Below are positions 1-6,064 of a stretch of 8,723 nt of DNA, one piece after another (position 1 is the stretch's first letter; every line of letters starts with the position of its first letter). Source of the stretch: Candidatus Komeilibacteria bacterium RIFCSPLOWO2_02_FULL_48_11 (GTDB taxonomy: Bacteria; Patescibacteriota; Patescibacteriia; UBA2169). Made by a program: the position numbers and the translations under genes. Below the pieces are notes generated by a model. That model was not told the DNA's origin, ran no database searches, and saw only the letters and a list, made by a program, of their open reading frames with translations. The stretch covers positions 28,433-37,155 of the forward strand of contig MHKO01000019.1 of NCBI GenBank assembly GCA_001818435.1, read 5' to 3'.

Positions 1-1635
1 GAAATAGGTTTTAGCCAGCACGCCCGGCTCTACCGCTACTGTGCCCTGGACCCGGACAAAAGAGCCCAGTTCCAGTTCGCGGATATTGGCCAGATCAACA
101 TCAATTAAATTGTCGGAGAGGGTGGGCTCGTCCGCCGTAGCTTCAGCGAAAGCGGAGTGAGGGTCGGAGGAACTGGGTTGTATAGTTGAGGTGGTTTTAC
201 TGCTGGACGCTGTTTGTTTTTTAGCAGTTATAATTGTTGGAGTTGTGCTAGCTGTTTTGTTGGTTGTTGCGGCGGGCGCTTTGGCCGCGCTGCGCTTGGA
301 AAGTATTTCTTCGGCTGGCAGGATATCAATACTGGAAGTGGCCATTGTCGCGTGCTGGCCGTCGCTAGCTGTTAATTTAACAAGATGCGAGCCCAATGAA
401 CTGAAACGATAATTGAATCGCATTCCCGCGGCTTGGAAGCTTTCGCCGATTTGCCACGAGAATTGCAGTAGGTCGTCATCCGGGTCAGACGATTCTTCGG
501 CTGAAATTATTATTTCCTCATTGGGAGCCGCTGGATTGTAATCAAAAGTTATGCGCGCTAGAGGCGGCTCGTTGATTTTACTGATTTCATTCGAGCGGCC
601 GGGCGTTGGCTTGGCGCTCCAGAGAAATTTATTCTGCGCTTCATCCCAGGATAAGCTTTGGCCTTTGGAGGAGGAAGCGTAAGCGAGCTTGTCCGCCACT
701 TCGCCGGAGGGATTATAAAGATAGATAGTCTCGTTGGAATTATTGAGCGTGATTTTTGTCGTCTTCGCGTCAAAAGATTTGCATTCGCGGCTGACAAGAA
801 TAACTTCCGGCAGGTTGATTACTTTTTTGGTATCAGCCAGTTTCCAACTGGACAAGGAAGCGCTACTTTCGCCTTTATTGCAAAGCTCTATGAATTCCTG
901 TTCGTCTTCTTTTGGATTAGGATAGACTTCATTTATTTTAATAACAGCCGTGGCGGTCGGTGCTGGTGTTGTTGCCGCAGGAGCGCTGGGAGTCGAAGGC
1001 GGGGGAGTCGCGGCTGGTTCGCTTGGCGGGGGAGTGGGTTCTGTGGTTGCGGAGCTATTAGCGGCTCTAGGTGTACCTATAATGGGATTATTTTTGGCAT
1101 CATGACCATTTATAGTTATGCCATCGTTATCTTGCCATGTGCCATCCGGCTTTCTTTCCATACTAGCTTGAGTACTAGCGCTTCCGGCGGGCCAACCAGA
1201 AGGAGCATTAATCGAATCAATGGTTTCTCCAGCGGCATTTTTCAAAATTAAATACTCGCCGTTATTAGATAAGCCGTTGCCGCTAAAAGGACCTTTGGCA
1301 TCTGCTAAAATATCAAAAACAGTGTCATCATCGCTCCGCTCAATCAAGTAATATCCTTGGGATGAAATTTGTCCGGCTAAACTGATTATCAATGTGTCGC
1401 CTCCAGCTTCAAAAAGTCCCCAGCCAGTCAGATCAATTGTTTGGCTGGTAGTATTAAAAAGTTCAAGCCATTCATCTGAGGCCAATGCGGTCGTGCCCAT
1501 CCACGCAATCTCGTTGATGATCACGTCCCCTGTCGTTGCTTGGACAAAATTTGGCCAAACAAAAAATCCTCCCAGAAAGATGGCGAGAGTAAATATTTTT
1601 TTGAGATTTATTTTTTGGTTTTTATTTTGTCTCAC
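1..1635 (-). CDS. Secreted lamin-tail-domain (LTD) protein, two LTDs plus PKD-like and OB-like regions; 3' end outside window
   Basis: Open for 545 codons from GTG 1635 to the window edge with no stop, so the C terminus is missing. The start is GTG, three bases after the TAA of the CYTH gene and in the same frame; no Shine-Dalgarno is visible, so translational coupling is likely. Residues 1-33 form a good signal peptide: Lys-rich start, hydrophobic core (14-27), cleavage likely after VQA33. Residues 37-185 look like a lamin tail domain (GDVIINEIAW, then DEWLELFN and LTGWGL). A Pro/Thr/Ala linker follows (about 193-229), then a second LTD (231-350; IKINEVYPNP, EFIELCN). A PKD/cadherin-like segment (355-440; SSDPDDDLLQFSW) precedes an Ala/Thr/Ser/Lys linker (441-505) and the start of an OB-like domain (508-545; FVRVQGTVAVEPGVLAKTYF). 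Such proteins are common on CPR cell surfaces; their function is unknown. Adhesion or envelope attachment is inference. It probably shares the transcript but not the RiPP function. Confidence 0.85.
   Translation of the reverse strand, partial: MRQNKNQKINLKKIFTLAIFLGGFFVWPNFVQATTGDVIINEIAWMGTTALASDEWLELFNTTSQTIDLTGWGLFEAGGDTLIISLAGQISSQGYYLIERSDDDTVFDILADAKGPFSGNGLSNNGEYLILKNAAGETIDSINAPSGWPAGSASTQASMERKPDGTWQDNDGITINGHDAKNNPIIGTPRAANSSATTEPTPPPSEPAATPPPSTPSAPAATTPAPTATAVIKINEVYPNPKEDEQEFIELCNKGESSASLSSWKLADTKKVINLPEVILVSRECKSFDAKTTKITLNNSNETIYLYNPSGEVADKLAYASSSKGQSLSWDEAQNKFLWSAKPTPGRSNEISKINEPPLARITFDYNPAAPNEEIIISAEESSDPDDDLLQFSWQIGESFQAAGMRFNYRFSSLGSHLVKLTASDGQHATMATSSIDILPAEEILSKRSAAKAPAATTNKTASTTPTIITAKKQTASSSKTTSTIQPSSSDPHSAFAEATADEPTLSDNLIDVDLANIRELELGSFVRVQGTVAVEPGVLAKTYF
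131..156. repeat. Small inverted-repeat element inside the LTD gene, encoding SAFAEATADE
   Basis: Arms TCCGC (131-135) and GCGGA (152-156) are complementary, with an alternative inner pairing GCTT (140-143)/AAGC (150-153). Read through on the minus strand in the LTD gene's frame it encodes SAFAEATADE (residues 494-503), within the low-complexity linker before the OB-like domain. From memory, peptides such as SAFAEATADK recur in unrelated Patescibacteria proteins, which would fit a small dispersed palindromic element tolerated in linkers. That recollection needs a database check. Confidence 0.4.
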
Positions 1636-1638
1636 AAT

Positions 1639-2259
1639 TTATTTAAGGTTAAAACGATTTTTAAAATAATCCTCTTGGTAATTGGCAAAATCAAAAACCT
1701 CATTGGCTTCTTGGTTTAAGGCGTCAATGTAAGCGAAAAATCTTTGGTCGTCGAACAGATTCAAACCCAACTCCAAGCAGACATTTCTTATTTCTTGTTT
1801 TATCTTTTCCTCGTCAGCGCCAGGGGCGGCCATTTTTTCGGCTTCAAAATAAAAACTGTGCCTTGGTACTTCAACCAAGGCGAATTCTATTCCTTTATAA
1901 TCATAAACCTGGCTTTTCCGAATGCACAGCGTGGCGCGTTTAAATCCCAAAGCCGCGAATATTCGCACCAATTTATCGAATTCGCCGGGCTTGGTCGCAA
2001 CCGAGAGTTCTTGCCGATGCTCTTCCCCGCCCCATTTGCCGAGTTTGACGATTATCTCAGGTATGTTGTTGGTGACGCGCAACCGGATGTCGCGGTTCCG
2101 GCTGGCTATGCCTTCTTCCGGCAGATAAGTGGAATAATCGAGCAGAATGCGTTTTTTAACGGTTTTAAATTGGCCGTCTTTTTTGAGAATATCCTCCAAA
2201 GCAACGAATTGTTCTCTGGTCAATGGCCCGCGCAGTTCAACTTCAATGTTATTGGGCAT
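1639..2259 (-). CDS. CYTH-domain protein (class IV adenylate cyclase / triphosphatase superfamily)
   Basis: 206 residues, the normal size for a stand-alone CYTH protein. The N-terminal ExExK signature appears as IEVELR (E6, E8, R10), with Arg in place of the usual Lys. Further basic and acidic positions expected along the tunnel strands are present: DIRLRV (R59, R61), EIIVKLG (K72), IRKSQVYDYKG (R114, K115) and ALVEVPR (E130), with acidic E139/E141. CYTH enzymes act on triphosphate compounds (ATP, thiamine triphosphate or inorganic polyphosphate) using divalent metals in a closed beta barrel; the substrate here cannot be told from sequence. The ATG start at 2259 follows a 63-nt gap after the dehydrogenase gene and has no clear ribosome-binding site. 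The stop lies 3 nt from the LTD start. No role in azole peptide synthesis is known for CYTH proteins, so it is probably a neighbouring housekeeping gene. Confidence 0.85.
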   Translation of the reverse strand: MPNNIEVELRGPLTREQFVALEDILKKDGQFKTVKKRILLDYSTYLPEEGIASRNRDIRLRVTNNIPEIIVKLGKWGGEEHRQELSVATKPGEFDKLVRIFAALGFKRATLCIRKSQVYDYKGIEFALVEVPRHSFYFEAEKMAAPGADEEKIKQEIRNVCLELGLNLFDDQRFFAYIDALNQEANEVFDFANYQEDYFKNRFNLK

Positions 2260-2322
2260 AGTTTTTTGGCGATGTAATTACACGCTTCGCTCTCGCTTGG
2301 TTGGACGGATTTTTTATAGCGA

Positions 2323-3054
2323 TTACTGTTTAAAATTACCACACGCAAATCCCAAAGTCACGAGCGCGTTTGTGTTTTGCAAATTGAGCAGCTTTTTAAT
2401 CTCATCGTCATACAGAGCGCCGGATATGACGCCGCCTAATTTTTCTAATGCCAACCGGAGGGCGAGATTTTGCGCATAATGCCCAGCTTCCGTCAAGATA
2501 AATCTTCCGCCGCGTTCCCCATACTTATCTATAGTTCTTTCAGGTATAGCGATAAAAATAAAAAATACTGCGGGCTGTCCCTTGAGTTTTAAGCCAAACG
2601 ATTCTTTTACCTCATCCCAATCAGGGCATTTTGCCACTATAGAAAGAGAATGGCTATCGGGATTATAATAAGTAATTTGCTTGTTTAATCCGCCTTGAAC
2701 ATTAAATAGAAACGCATAAACTTCGATAGGATATTTCCCGCCAGCAGAGGGCAGTAATCTGCTTGTTGTTTCTTTGAGTCTGAATGCGTGAAAAAGCGAT
2801 CCGAGTTGTTTTTCAGAGAAAGCAAAATTCGTAAACGCCCTTGTGCTTTTCCGTTCAGACATCAGTTGCGCTATTTTGTCCTTTGGTTTTGATAATAATA
2901 AATCCTCGGTTGGATAAAAAATTTGGGAAACGCTTCTCGCCGTGCGAGCGTCTTCGTCGAGTTTTTTCGCAAATTTTAAAATTGTGCGTTTATTTATTTT
3001 TGAATTCTCCCAAAATAAACTGAATAGCTCCGCATTTTTTATATTGTTTGTCAT
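2323..3054 (-). CDS. SagB-type FMN-dependent azoline dehydrogenase (nitroreductase fold)
   Basis: Numbered from the ATG at 3054 (243 aa). The start lies one base after the YcaO stop (TAA, T, ATG); a TTG at 3063 would add three residues and overlap YcaO, and I prefer the ATG. Nitroreductase-type motifs are clear: RKSTRAF (68-74) for FMN phosphate, PSAGGKYPIEVY (102-113), and KYGERGGRF...EAGHYAQNLAL (177-198), typical of SagB/ThcOx proteins. K177-Y178 plausibly matches the Lys-Tyr pair known to matter in McbC-type azoline oxidases. The C-terminal ALVTLGFACG strand closes the domain. The family oxidises thiazolines/oxazolines to aromatic thiazoles/oxazoles with FMN, working with YcaO and its partner. 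The first 60 residues are helical and probably serve as the partner-binding extension common in SagB proteins. Other SagB-like proteins act outside RiPPs; adjacency to YcaO and the Cys-rich precursor decides the assignment. Confidence 0.9.
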   Translation of the reverse strand: MTNNIKNAELFSLFWENSKINKRTILKFAKKLDEDARTARSVSQIFYPTEDLLLSKPKDKIAQLMSERKSTRAFTNFAFSEKQLGSLFHAFRLKETTSRLLPSAGGKYPIEVYAFLFNVQGGLNKQITYYNPDSHSLSIVAKCPDWDEVKESFGLKLKGQPAVFFIFIAIPERTIDKYGERGGRFILTEAGHYAQNLALRLALEKLGGVISGALYDDEIKKLLNLQNTNALVTLGFACGNFKQ

Positions 3055-3055
3055 A

Positions 3056-4315
3056 TTAACCAAGTGGGTGAGGATATTTGTTTGGAAACTCTGCCTGGCT
3101 GACTAGATCAGGGTATCGCCATTTTACATTGCTCGTTTTCCCTCCTAAAAAAGGAGCTCGTTCATCTCCGTGAATCAATGAAAGTTCCGGTGACAGCGCC
3201 CTAACCACAGTTAATCCAGCTTCTCGCACATCAGACAAAGTTAAATCACGGTAATATATTCTAATCCCAATCTTTTTGAGTTTATCCAATAAATATTCAA
3301 GAGCTGCCTTTACATTTTGTTGCTTGGGCTCAATTGTTTGTTTTTGTTTATAGGCCACCCTTTTTCTCAATAAAGGCACTTTGCCCCATAAATGGGGATA
3401 AAGTGTGTAGTAGACGGCATGCTTGTCAAAATCAATCACTTCCTCTGGCTTACTAAGTTCTAACTCCGGGTGGTGTACATCATAAAAACCCGCAAAGATT
3501 ACGCCCTGCGCCCATTCAAGATACGCTTTTTCTATCGCTTGCTCATAAGTTTCTCGGCACGCTACTCCCATGGAAATTCGTTTTTTATTCCGTTGTTTGA
3601 GAATGCCGCAAATAATAACGACAGGGTGCGGATTCCATTCTTGAGTAATGTCAAAACAAAATACTTGCCCGAATTTCCTCTCGATAGGTTCCAAGTATTT
3701 CTCGTCGAGTTTAATTTCCCTTCCGCCGAGAGAGTTAAGCCAATATACGGTTAAAGCATCTCTTTCCAAAAGTTCTTGGATTGCCAACAGCAGTCCGGAG
3801 TATTTGTCAAAATGCGCCGCCAGGCCAGTTGAGGTAGAAGGGACAATGGATTTCTCTGATTTTGGCCCAAGTCCAATCAGTTCTTGGGGGACCCATACTT
3901 TTTTATTTTCGCGCGCAGAAAACACCTCTCCAAAATAAACATCTTCCGTATTAATTTTTTCCCATTGAAATTTTGGATTAGCATATTGTTCATCAGAAAA
4001 TAGCGAGAATTGATCATGGGGAATAACACTCTCTTTTTTCAGTTCAGACAGCTTTTTAATCGGAAAATTTACCACCGCAGCCGAATATCTTTCCATTGCT
4101 TCAGCTATGGCTCCCACTATTGATCGGTTTTGGTCTCGGCTAATACTCCCGCTGGCAGATTTCCACGGTTGAACAGAATCTTCCGGTAAAGAAACATTAA
4201 AAAACTCCTCAATATCAGAGAAGCTTGTTTCTACATTTTGATATGACAGAGTAATCCCGCATCTAAAGCCAGTCGCTTTTTCTAAAATATATTGATTTAA
4301 TGTTTTTTGAGTCAT
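3056..4315 (-). CDS. YcaO-domain azoline-forming cyclodehydratase (SagD/TOMM D protein)
   Basis: 419 residues, close to stand-alone SagD proteins. YcaO enzymes use ATP to activate the amide backbone so that Cys, Ser or Thr side chains cyclise to azolines. The ATP/Mg-binding signatures are visible: SASGSISR (53-60) followed by GAIAEAMERYSA (68-79; E72, E75, R76), and STSTGLAAHFD (160-170) followed by AIQELLERDAL (178-188; E181, E184, R185). A third helix, RETYEQAIEKAYLEWAQG (254-271), also fits the family. The C terminus ends NKYPHPLG (412-419); a Pro-rich tail (PxPxP) near the active site is typical of azoline-forming YcaOs, and here it is reduced to PHPLG. The start ATG 4315 is preceded directly by an in-frame TGA; the gap after the precursor gene is 20 nt. 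No leader-binding domain is fused, so the separate E1-like protein upstream must supply it. A thioamide-forming YcaO would usually pair with TfuA, which is absent. Confidence 0.93.
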   Translation of the reverse strand: MTQKTLNQYILEKATGFRCGITLSYQNVETSFSDIEEFFNVSLPEDSVQPWKSASGSISRDQNRSIVGAIAEAMERYSAAVVNFPIKKLSELKKESVIPHDQFSLFSDEQYANPKFQWEKINTEDVYFGEVFSARENKKVWVPQELIGLGPKSEKSIVPSTSTGLAAHFDKYSGLLLAIQELLERDALTVYWLNSLGGREIKLDEKYLEPIERKFGQVFCFDITQEWNPHPVVIICGILKQRNKKRISMGVACRETYEQAIEKAYLEWAQGVIFAGFYDVHHPELELSKPEEVIDFDKHAVYYTLYPHLWGKVPLLRKRVAYKQKQTIEPKQQNVKAALEYLLDKLKKIGIRIYYRDLTLSDVREAGLTVVRALSPELSLIHGDERAPFLGGKTSNVKWRYPDLVSQAEFPNKYPHPLG

Positions 4316-4335
4316 TCATTTTTAGGACTCATCGC

Positions 4336-4782
4336 CTAGCCCTCTAATAATATAAATAACCATGCAAAAAACTCTCCGACTAGCGCAACAACAGTTGCGA
4401 AAAAAATTAAGAGAGCGGTTTCACTGGAAAGCCCATATTTATGATGAAATGTGCGTAAACCAACCCCAAAAATAGCAAGAGTCAAGAAAAGACTTATGGC
4501 CCCATTTTCTAAAAATAATGACAGAAACCCAACACCCAGAGTAATCGGCAAAAGGAAAAAACCAGCTAAACGAGCCCGAAGCTTTGATGTTTTAATCCGG
4601 GGTGGAGTTTGATTTGATGTTTGCCCTTCGGCAAGCTTGCCTAAGTTTCTTGACGTAATAATTGAGGAAGTAAGGGTGGTTACTATACAGCAACAACAGC
4701 AACAACAACAAGGTCCGCATGTTGGTGTTGCCACACTTGCTCTTATTCTTTCGTTGTCAAATTGTGATACAAGTCGCAACAT
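4336..4782 (-). CDS. Candidate streptolysin S-like azole RiPP precursor fused to a three-segment membrane domain
   Basis: 148 residues with a single Met. Leader residues 1-21 begin MLRLVSQFDNERIR, similar in opening and length to SagA (MLKFTSN..., recalled from memory). Then comes C22-G-P followed by eight consecutive Cys (25-32) and IVTTLTSSIITS (33-44), the Cys/Thr/Ser composition expected of a heterocyclised core. Residues 45-70 are a polar basic linker (RNLGKLAEG, PPRIKTSKLRARL). Residues 72-91, 95-110 and 121-146 are hydrophobic and should form three membrane segments; the last is interrupted by E137. No stop or Met separates core and membrane parts, so the ORF is a genuine fusion unless a non-AUG start is used. 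It lies 7 nt after the C gene and 20 nt before YcaO, exactly where a substrate gene is expected. The membrane domain could be an anchor, an immunity function or a targeting element; none is established. Known SLS-family precursors are much shorter and lack it. Confidence 0.8.
   Translation of the reverse strand: MLRLVSQFDNERIRASVATPTCGPCCCCCCCCIVTTLTSSIITSRNLGKLAEGQTSNQTPPRIKTSKLRARLAGFFLLPITLGVGFLSLFLENGAISLFLTLAIFGVGLRTFHHKYGLSSETALLIFFATVVALVGEFFAWLFILLEG
4651..4719 (-). other. Putative heterocyclisable core of the precursor (Cys22 to Ser44)
   Basis: Codons 22-44 encode nine Cys, four Thr and three Ser among 23 residues. The eight-Cys run occupies 4687-4710 and uses TGT TGT TGT TGC TGT TGT TGC TGT: a trinucleotide repeat with synonymous variation, so it is not a pure slippage product. 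Streptolysin S and clostridiolysin S cores are likewise Cys-rich blocks followed by Ser/Thr/Gly residues. The exact leader cleavage site and the core's C-terminal boundary are unknown; the linker from Arg45 onward has fewer modifiable residues. Confidence 0.6.
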
Positions 4783-4789
4783 AGCTATA

Positions 4790-5635
4790 TTATAGTTGAT
4801 TATTTTTCAACTTCCAAGGAAGCTCAAAAGAGCCCAGTCCCTCCCGGGGCTTATCAGGGTAGCAGACCGGGCACCATGGCAAACGAAAAATGTTGTCTGT
4901 TTTTGTTGTTAAATCAACAAGATTAAATGTCCAAACTTTTTCAATAAGCTCCGGACAACTGCCAACCTTTTGAAACGCTCTGATTTGTTCCAAAATCAAT
5001 GAGGCTGCCAGCTCCTGGCTATTGCCAATATTAGGAAGTTTTGGCGGTTCCGCGTCTCCCCAACTTCGCGTAACTCTGCCAATAAAACATCCAAGACATG
5101 CGGTTTCGCCTGGGAAAACAAGCGGACCCAAAGAGAGGGTATGGTCATAGGCAATATCCATAAAAAGATGAGGATATTTTATTTTTCCGTAATCTTTCAT
5201 TGTCTCCGCGAGTTTTGCGGAGGTGCGAATCATAATTAAGATGTCAGGAGTATTCACATCGGCACCAAAATGTATTTGCTTGGAATTTTTTGAAAATTGC
5301 TCAAGCAGATTAAGAATTTTTTGATTAGGATTTCCAATCCAGCTTACAGAAAAATTAACAAGCTTTAATAGCGCGATATTCGCGTCTTTTTTATAGATGA
5401 CACCCGCTTTTTCTAATTTTGAAATTACGGCCAAAATTTTTTCATCAGTAGCACCGTCTTTCACCTCGTGGATTTTTTCATTCTTGTATGCTTCATAAAG
5501 GATTTCTGAATCTTTATCGGCAAGTTCTTCTATTAAATAAATTTCATCCGCGCCTTTTGTGGCAAGTAGTTTGCCGTCTTCGAAAAGCATATTCCATTGT
5601 GGACTATTTTCGTATATAAAAATTTGTTTTTCCAT
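4790..5635 (-). CDS. TOMM cyclodehydratase partner (SagC/ocin-ThiF-like) with N-terminal RiPP recognition element
   Basis: 281 residues. Positions 1-85 resemble a winged-helix RiPP recognition element (acidic EIYLIEELADKDSEILYEAY, then ISKLEKAGVIYKK), the part that binds the leader peptide. Positions 90-281 are a shortened E1/ThiF-like domain: strand and helix VSWIGNPNQKILNLLEQF (97-114), then DHTLSLGPLVFPGETACLGC (164-183), matching the conserved GPLvvPG-x-CLxC block of the family. C180/C183 and C255/C258 (WCPVC) form a likely structural Zn tetrathiolate. No adenylation motif is evident, in line with family members that have lost ATP use and act as allosteric partners of YcaO. It is shorter than typical SagC. 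The ATG at 5635 has only a weak GGGA upstream and an in-frame TGA precedes it. First gene of the operon, 54 nt after tRNA-Leu and 7 nt before the precursor. Confidence 0.88.
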   Translation of the reverse strand: MEKQIFIYENSPQWNMLFEDGKLLATKGADEIYLIEELADKDSEILYEAYKNEKIHEVKDGATDEKILAVISKLEKAGVIYKKDANIALLKLVNFSVSWIGNPNQKILNLLEQFSKNSKQIHFGADVNTPDILIMIRTSAKLAETMKDYGKIKYPHLFMDIAYDHTLSLGPLVFPGETACLGCFIGRVTRSWGDAEPPKLPNIGNSQELAASLILEQIRAFQKVGSCPELIEKVWTFNLVDLTTKTDNIFRLPWCPVCYPDKPREGLGSFELPWKLKNNQL

Positions 5636-5689
5636 AGTGATCCCATTAAATCATCAAGCAGAACGTCAATCGCGTCCATCCTATGTCTA

Positions 5690-5771
5690 TGCCGGAGAGA
5701 GGACTCGAACCTCCACGCCTTGCGGCACTAGGTCCTAAACCTAGCGCGTATACCAATTTCGCCACTCCGGC
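5690..5771 (-). tRNA. trnL: tRNA-Leu (anticodon UAG)
   Basis: On the minus strand the acceptor arm GCCGGAG (5771-5765) pairs with CTCCGGC (5697-5691), with discriminator A at 5690. The anticodon arm is CTAGG-TTTAGGA-CCTAG, giving anticodon TAG, which reads CUA and related Leu codons. The T arm contains GGTTCGAGTCC. The long variable arm (GTGCCGCAAGGCGT region) marks it as class II, as expected for Leu. CCA is not encoded. Its 3' end faces the RiPP operon with no terminator visible between them. Confidence 0.95.
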
Positions 5772-5781
5772 TCACATTACC

Positions 5782-5811
5782 AAAATACCAGAAAACCGCC
5801 ACTTGTGTCCA
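5782..5811 (-). promoter_or_regulatory. Candidate promoter for tRNA-Leu and possibly the RiPP operon
   Basis: On the minus strand TGGACA (5811-5806) and TATTTT (5787-5782) are separated by 18 nt, and the tRNA begins 10 nt after the -10 box, a normal distance for a tRNA precursor. I find no better promoter between the tRNA and the C gene (a TTGACG near 5660 lacks a properly spaced -10). The operon may therefore be read through from this promoter. Confidence 0.4.
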
Positions 5812-5860
5812 CCTGCCGCGCCCTCTTTTTTACTGTTGAAAACATCTGGAAATCTAACAC

Positions 5861-5889
5861 TTGACAGTCTGGCTAATGTCATTTATAAT
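5861..5889 (+). promoter_or_regulatory. Consensus sigma-70 promoter for the 23S rRNA transcript
   Basis: TTGACA (5861-5866), a 17-nt spacer, and TATAAT (5884-5889): both hexamers are perfect consensus. A/T tracts just upstream (5826-5845) could act as an UP element. Transcription should start near 5896, giving a leader of about 360 nt before the 23S gene. The only plus-strand gene downstream is the 23S rRNA, and no 16S gene lies between them. Confidence 0.85.
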
Positions 5890-5925
5890 GCCTTACAGAT
5901 TTAAGACTTGGAGCCGAAAAAGTTA

Positions 5926-5963
5926 ATCCAGCACCTTTTTTAAGGGCAAAAAAAGTGCTGGAT
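5926..5963 (+). repeat. Leader hairpin 1: 16-bp stem with one mismatch
   Basis: ATCCAGCAC plus a T-rich extension (5926-5941) pairs with an A-rich stretch plus GTGCTGGAT (5948-5963) around a 6-nt loop AAGGGC; 15 of 16 positions are complementary. It begins about 30 nt after the predicted transcription start. It lacks a following T-run, so it is not a typical terminator; RNA stability, pausing or processing are possibilities. Confidence 0.75.
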
Positions 5964-6010
5964 CCCAAATATCCAAATATATGACCAGTTTTTCATTAAT
6001 TAAGGAGAAA

Positions 6011-6064
6011 TCTTAGCGGATAGGATTGTTTTAAAATCGCCTAATTTTAGGAGATCCGCTAAGA
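6011..6064 (+). promoter_or_regulatory. Anti-terminator-like long-range stem in the 23S leader
   Basis: TCTTAGCGGAT (6011-6021) is perfectly complementary to ATCCGCTAAGA (6054-6064), 11 bp enclosing 32 nt. Its right arm shares 6054-6060 (ATCCGCT) with the downstream terminator-like hairpin, so the two cannot form together. This is the architecture of a transcription attenuator. What would switch it is not visible: no leader peptide and no riboswitch class I recognise. Confidence 0.55.

Noticed and set aside
658..1251. 197-aa plus-strand ORF
   Set aside because: Antisense to the LTD gene, which has a signal peptide and domain motifs; the plus-strand product is Gly/Arg/Cys-rich low-complexity sequence mirroring the Pro-rich linker.
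1744..2277. 177-aa plus-strand ORF
   Set aside because: Complementary to the CYTH gene, whose signature residues are clear; no recognisable family on the plus strand.
2260..2322. Possible attachment-site repeat or promoter between the dehydrogenase and CYTH genes
   Set aside because: No copy of the tRNA-Leu 3' end is present; a TATAAA exists but without a spaced -35 box.
3470..3938. Plus-strand ORFs of 94 and 96 aa
   Set aside because: Shadows of the YcaO gene in other frames.
4316..4334. Six-codon ORF ATG AGT CCT AAA AAT GAA TGA between the precursor and YcaO
   Set aside because: Too short to support, with no ribosome-binding site; at most a coupling device whose TGA overlaps the YcaO ATG.
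1..5635. Alternative genetic code (TGA read as Gly, as in some CPR lineages)
   Set aside because: The protein genes contain no in-frame TGA and end in TAA or TAG, so the standard code suffices.
5683..5904. 73-aa plus-strand ORF
   Set aside because: It runs through the complement of tRNA-Leu (its product contains the MPERGLEPP-type artefact often produced by tRNA antisense) and through the 23S promoter.
6002..6007. AAGGAG Shine-Dalgarno-like sequence in the 23S leader
   Set aside because: No usable start codon or ORF follows; the nearest TTG opens a frame that stops after two codons.
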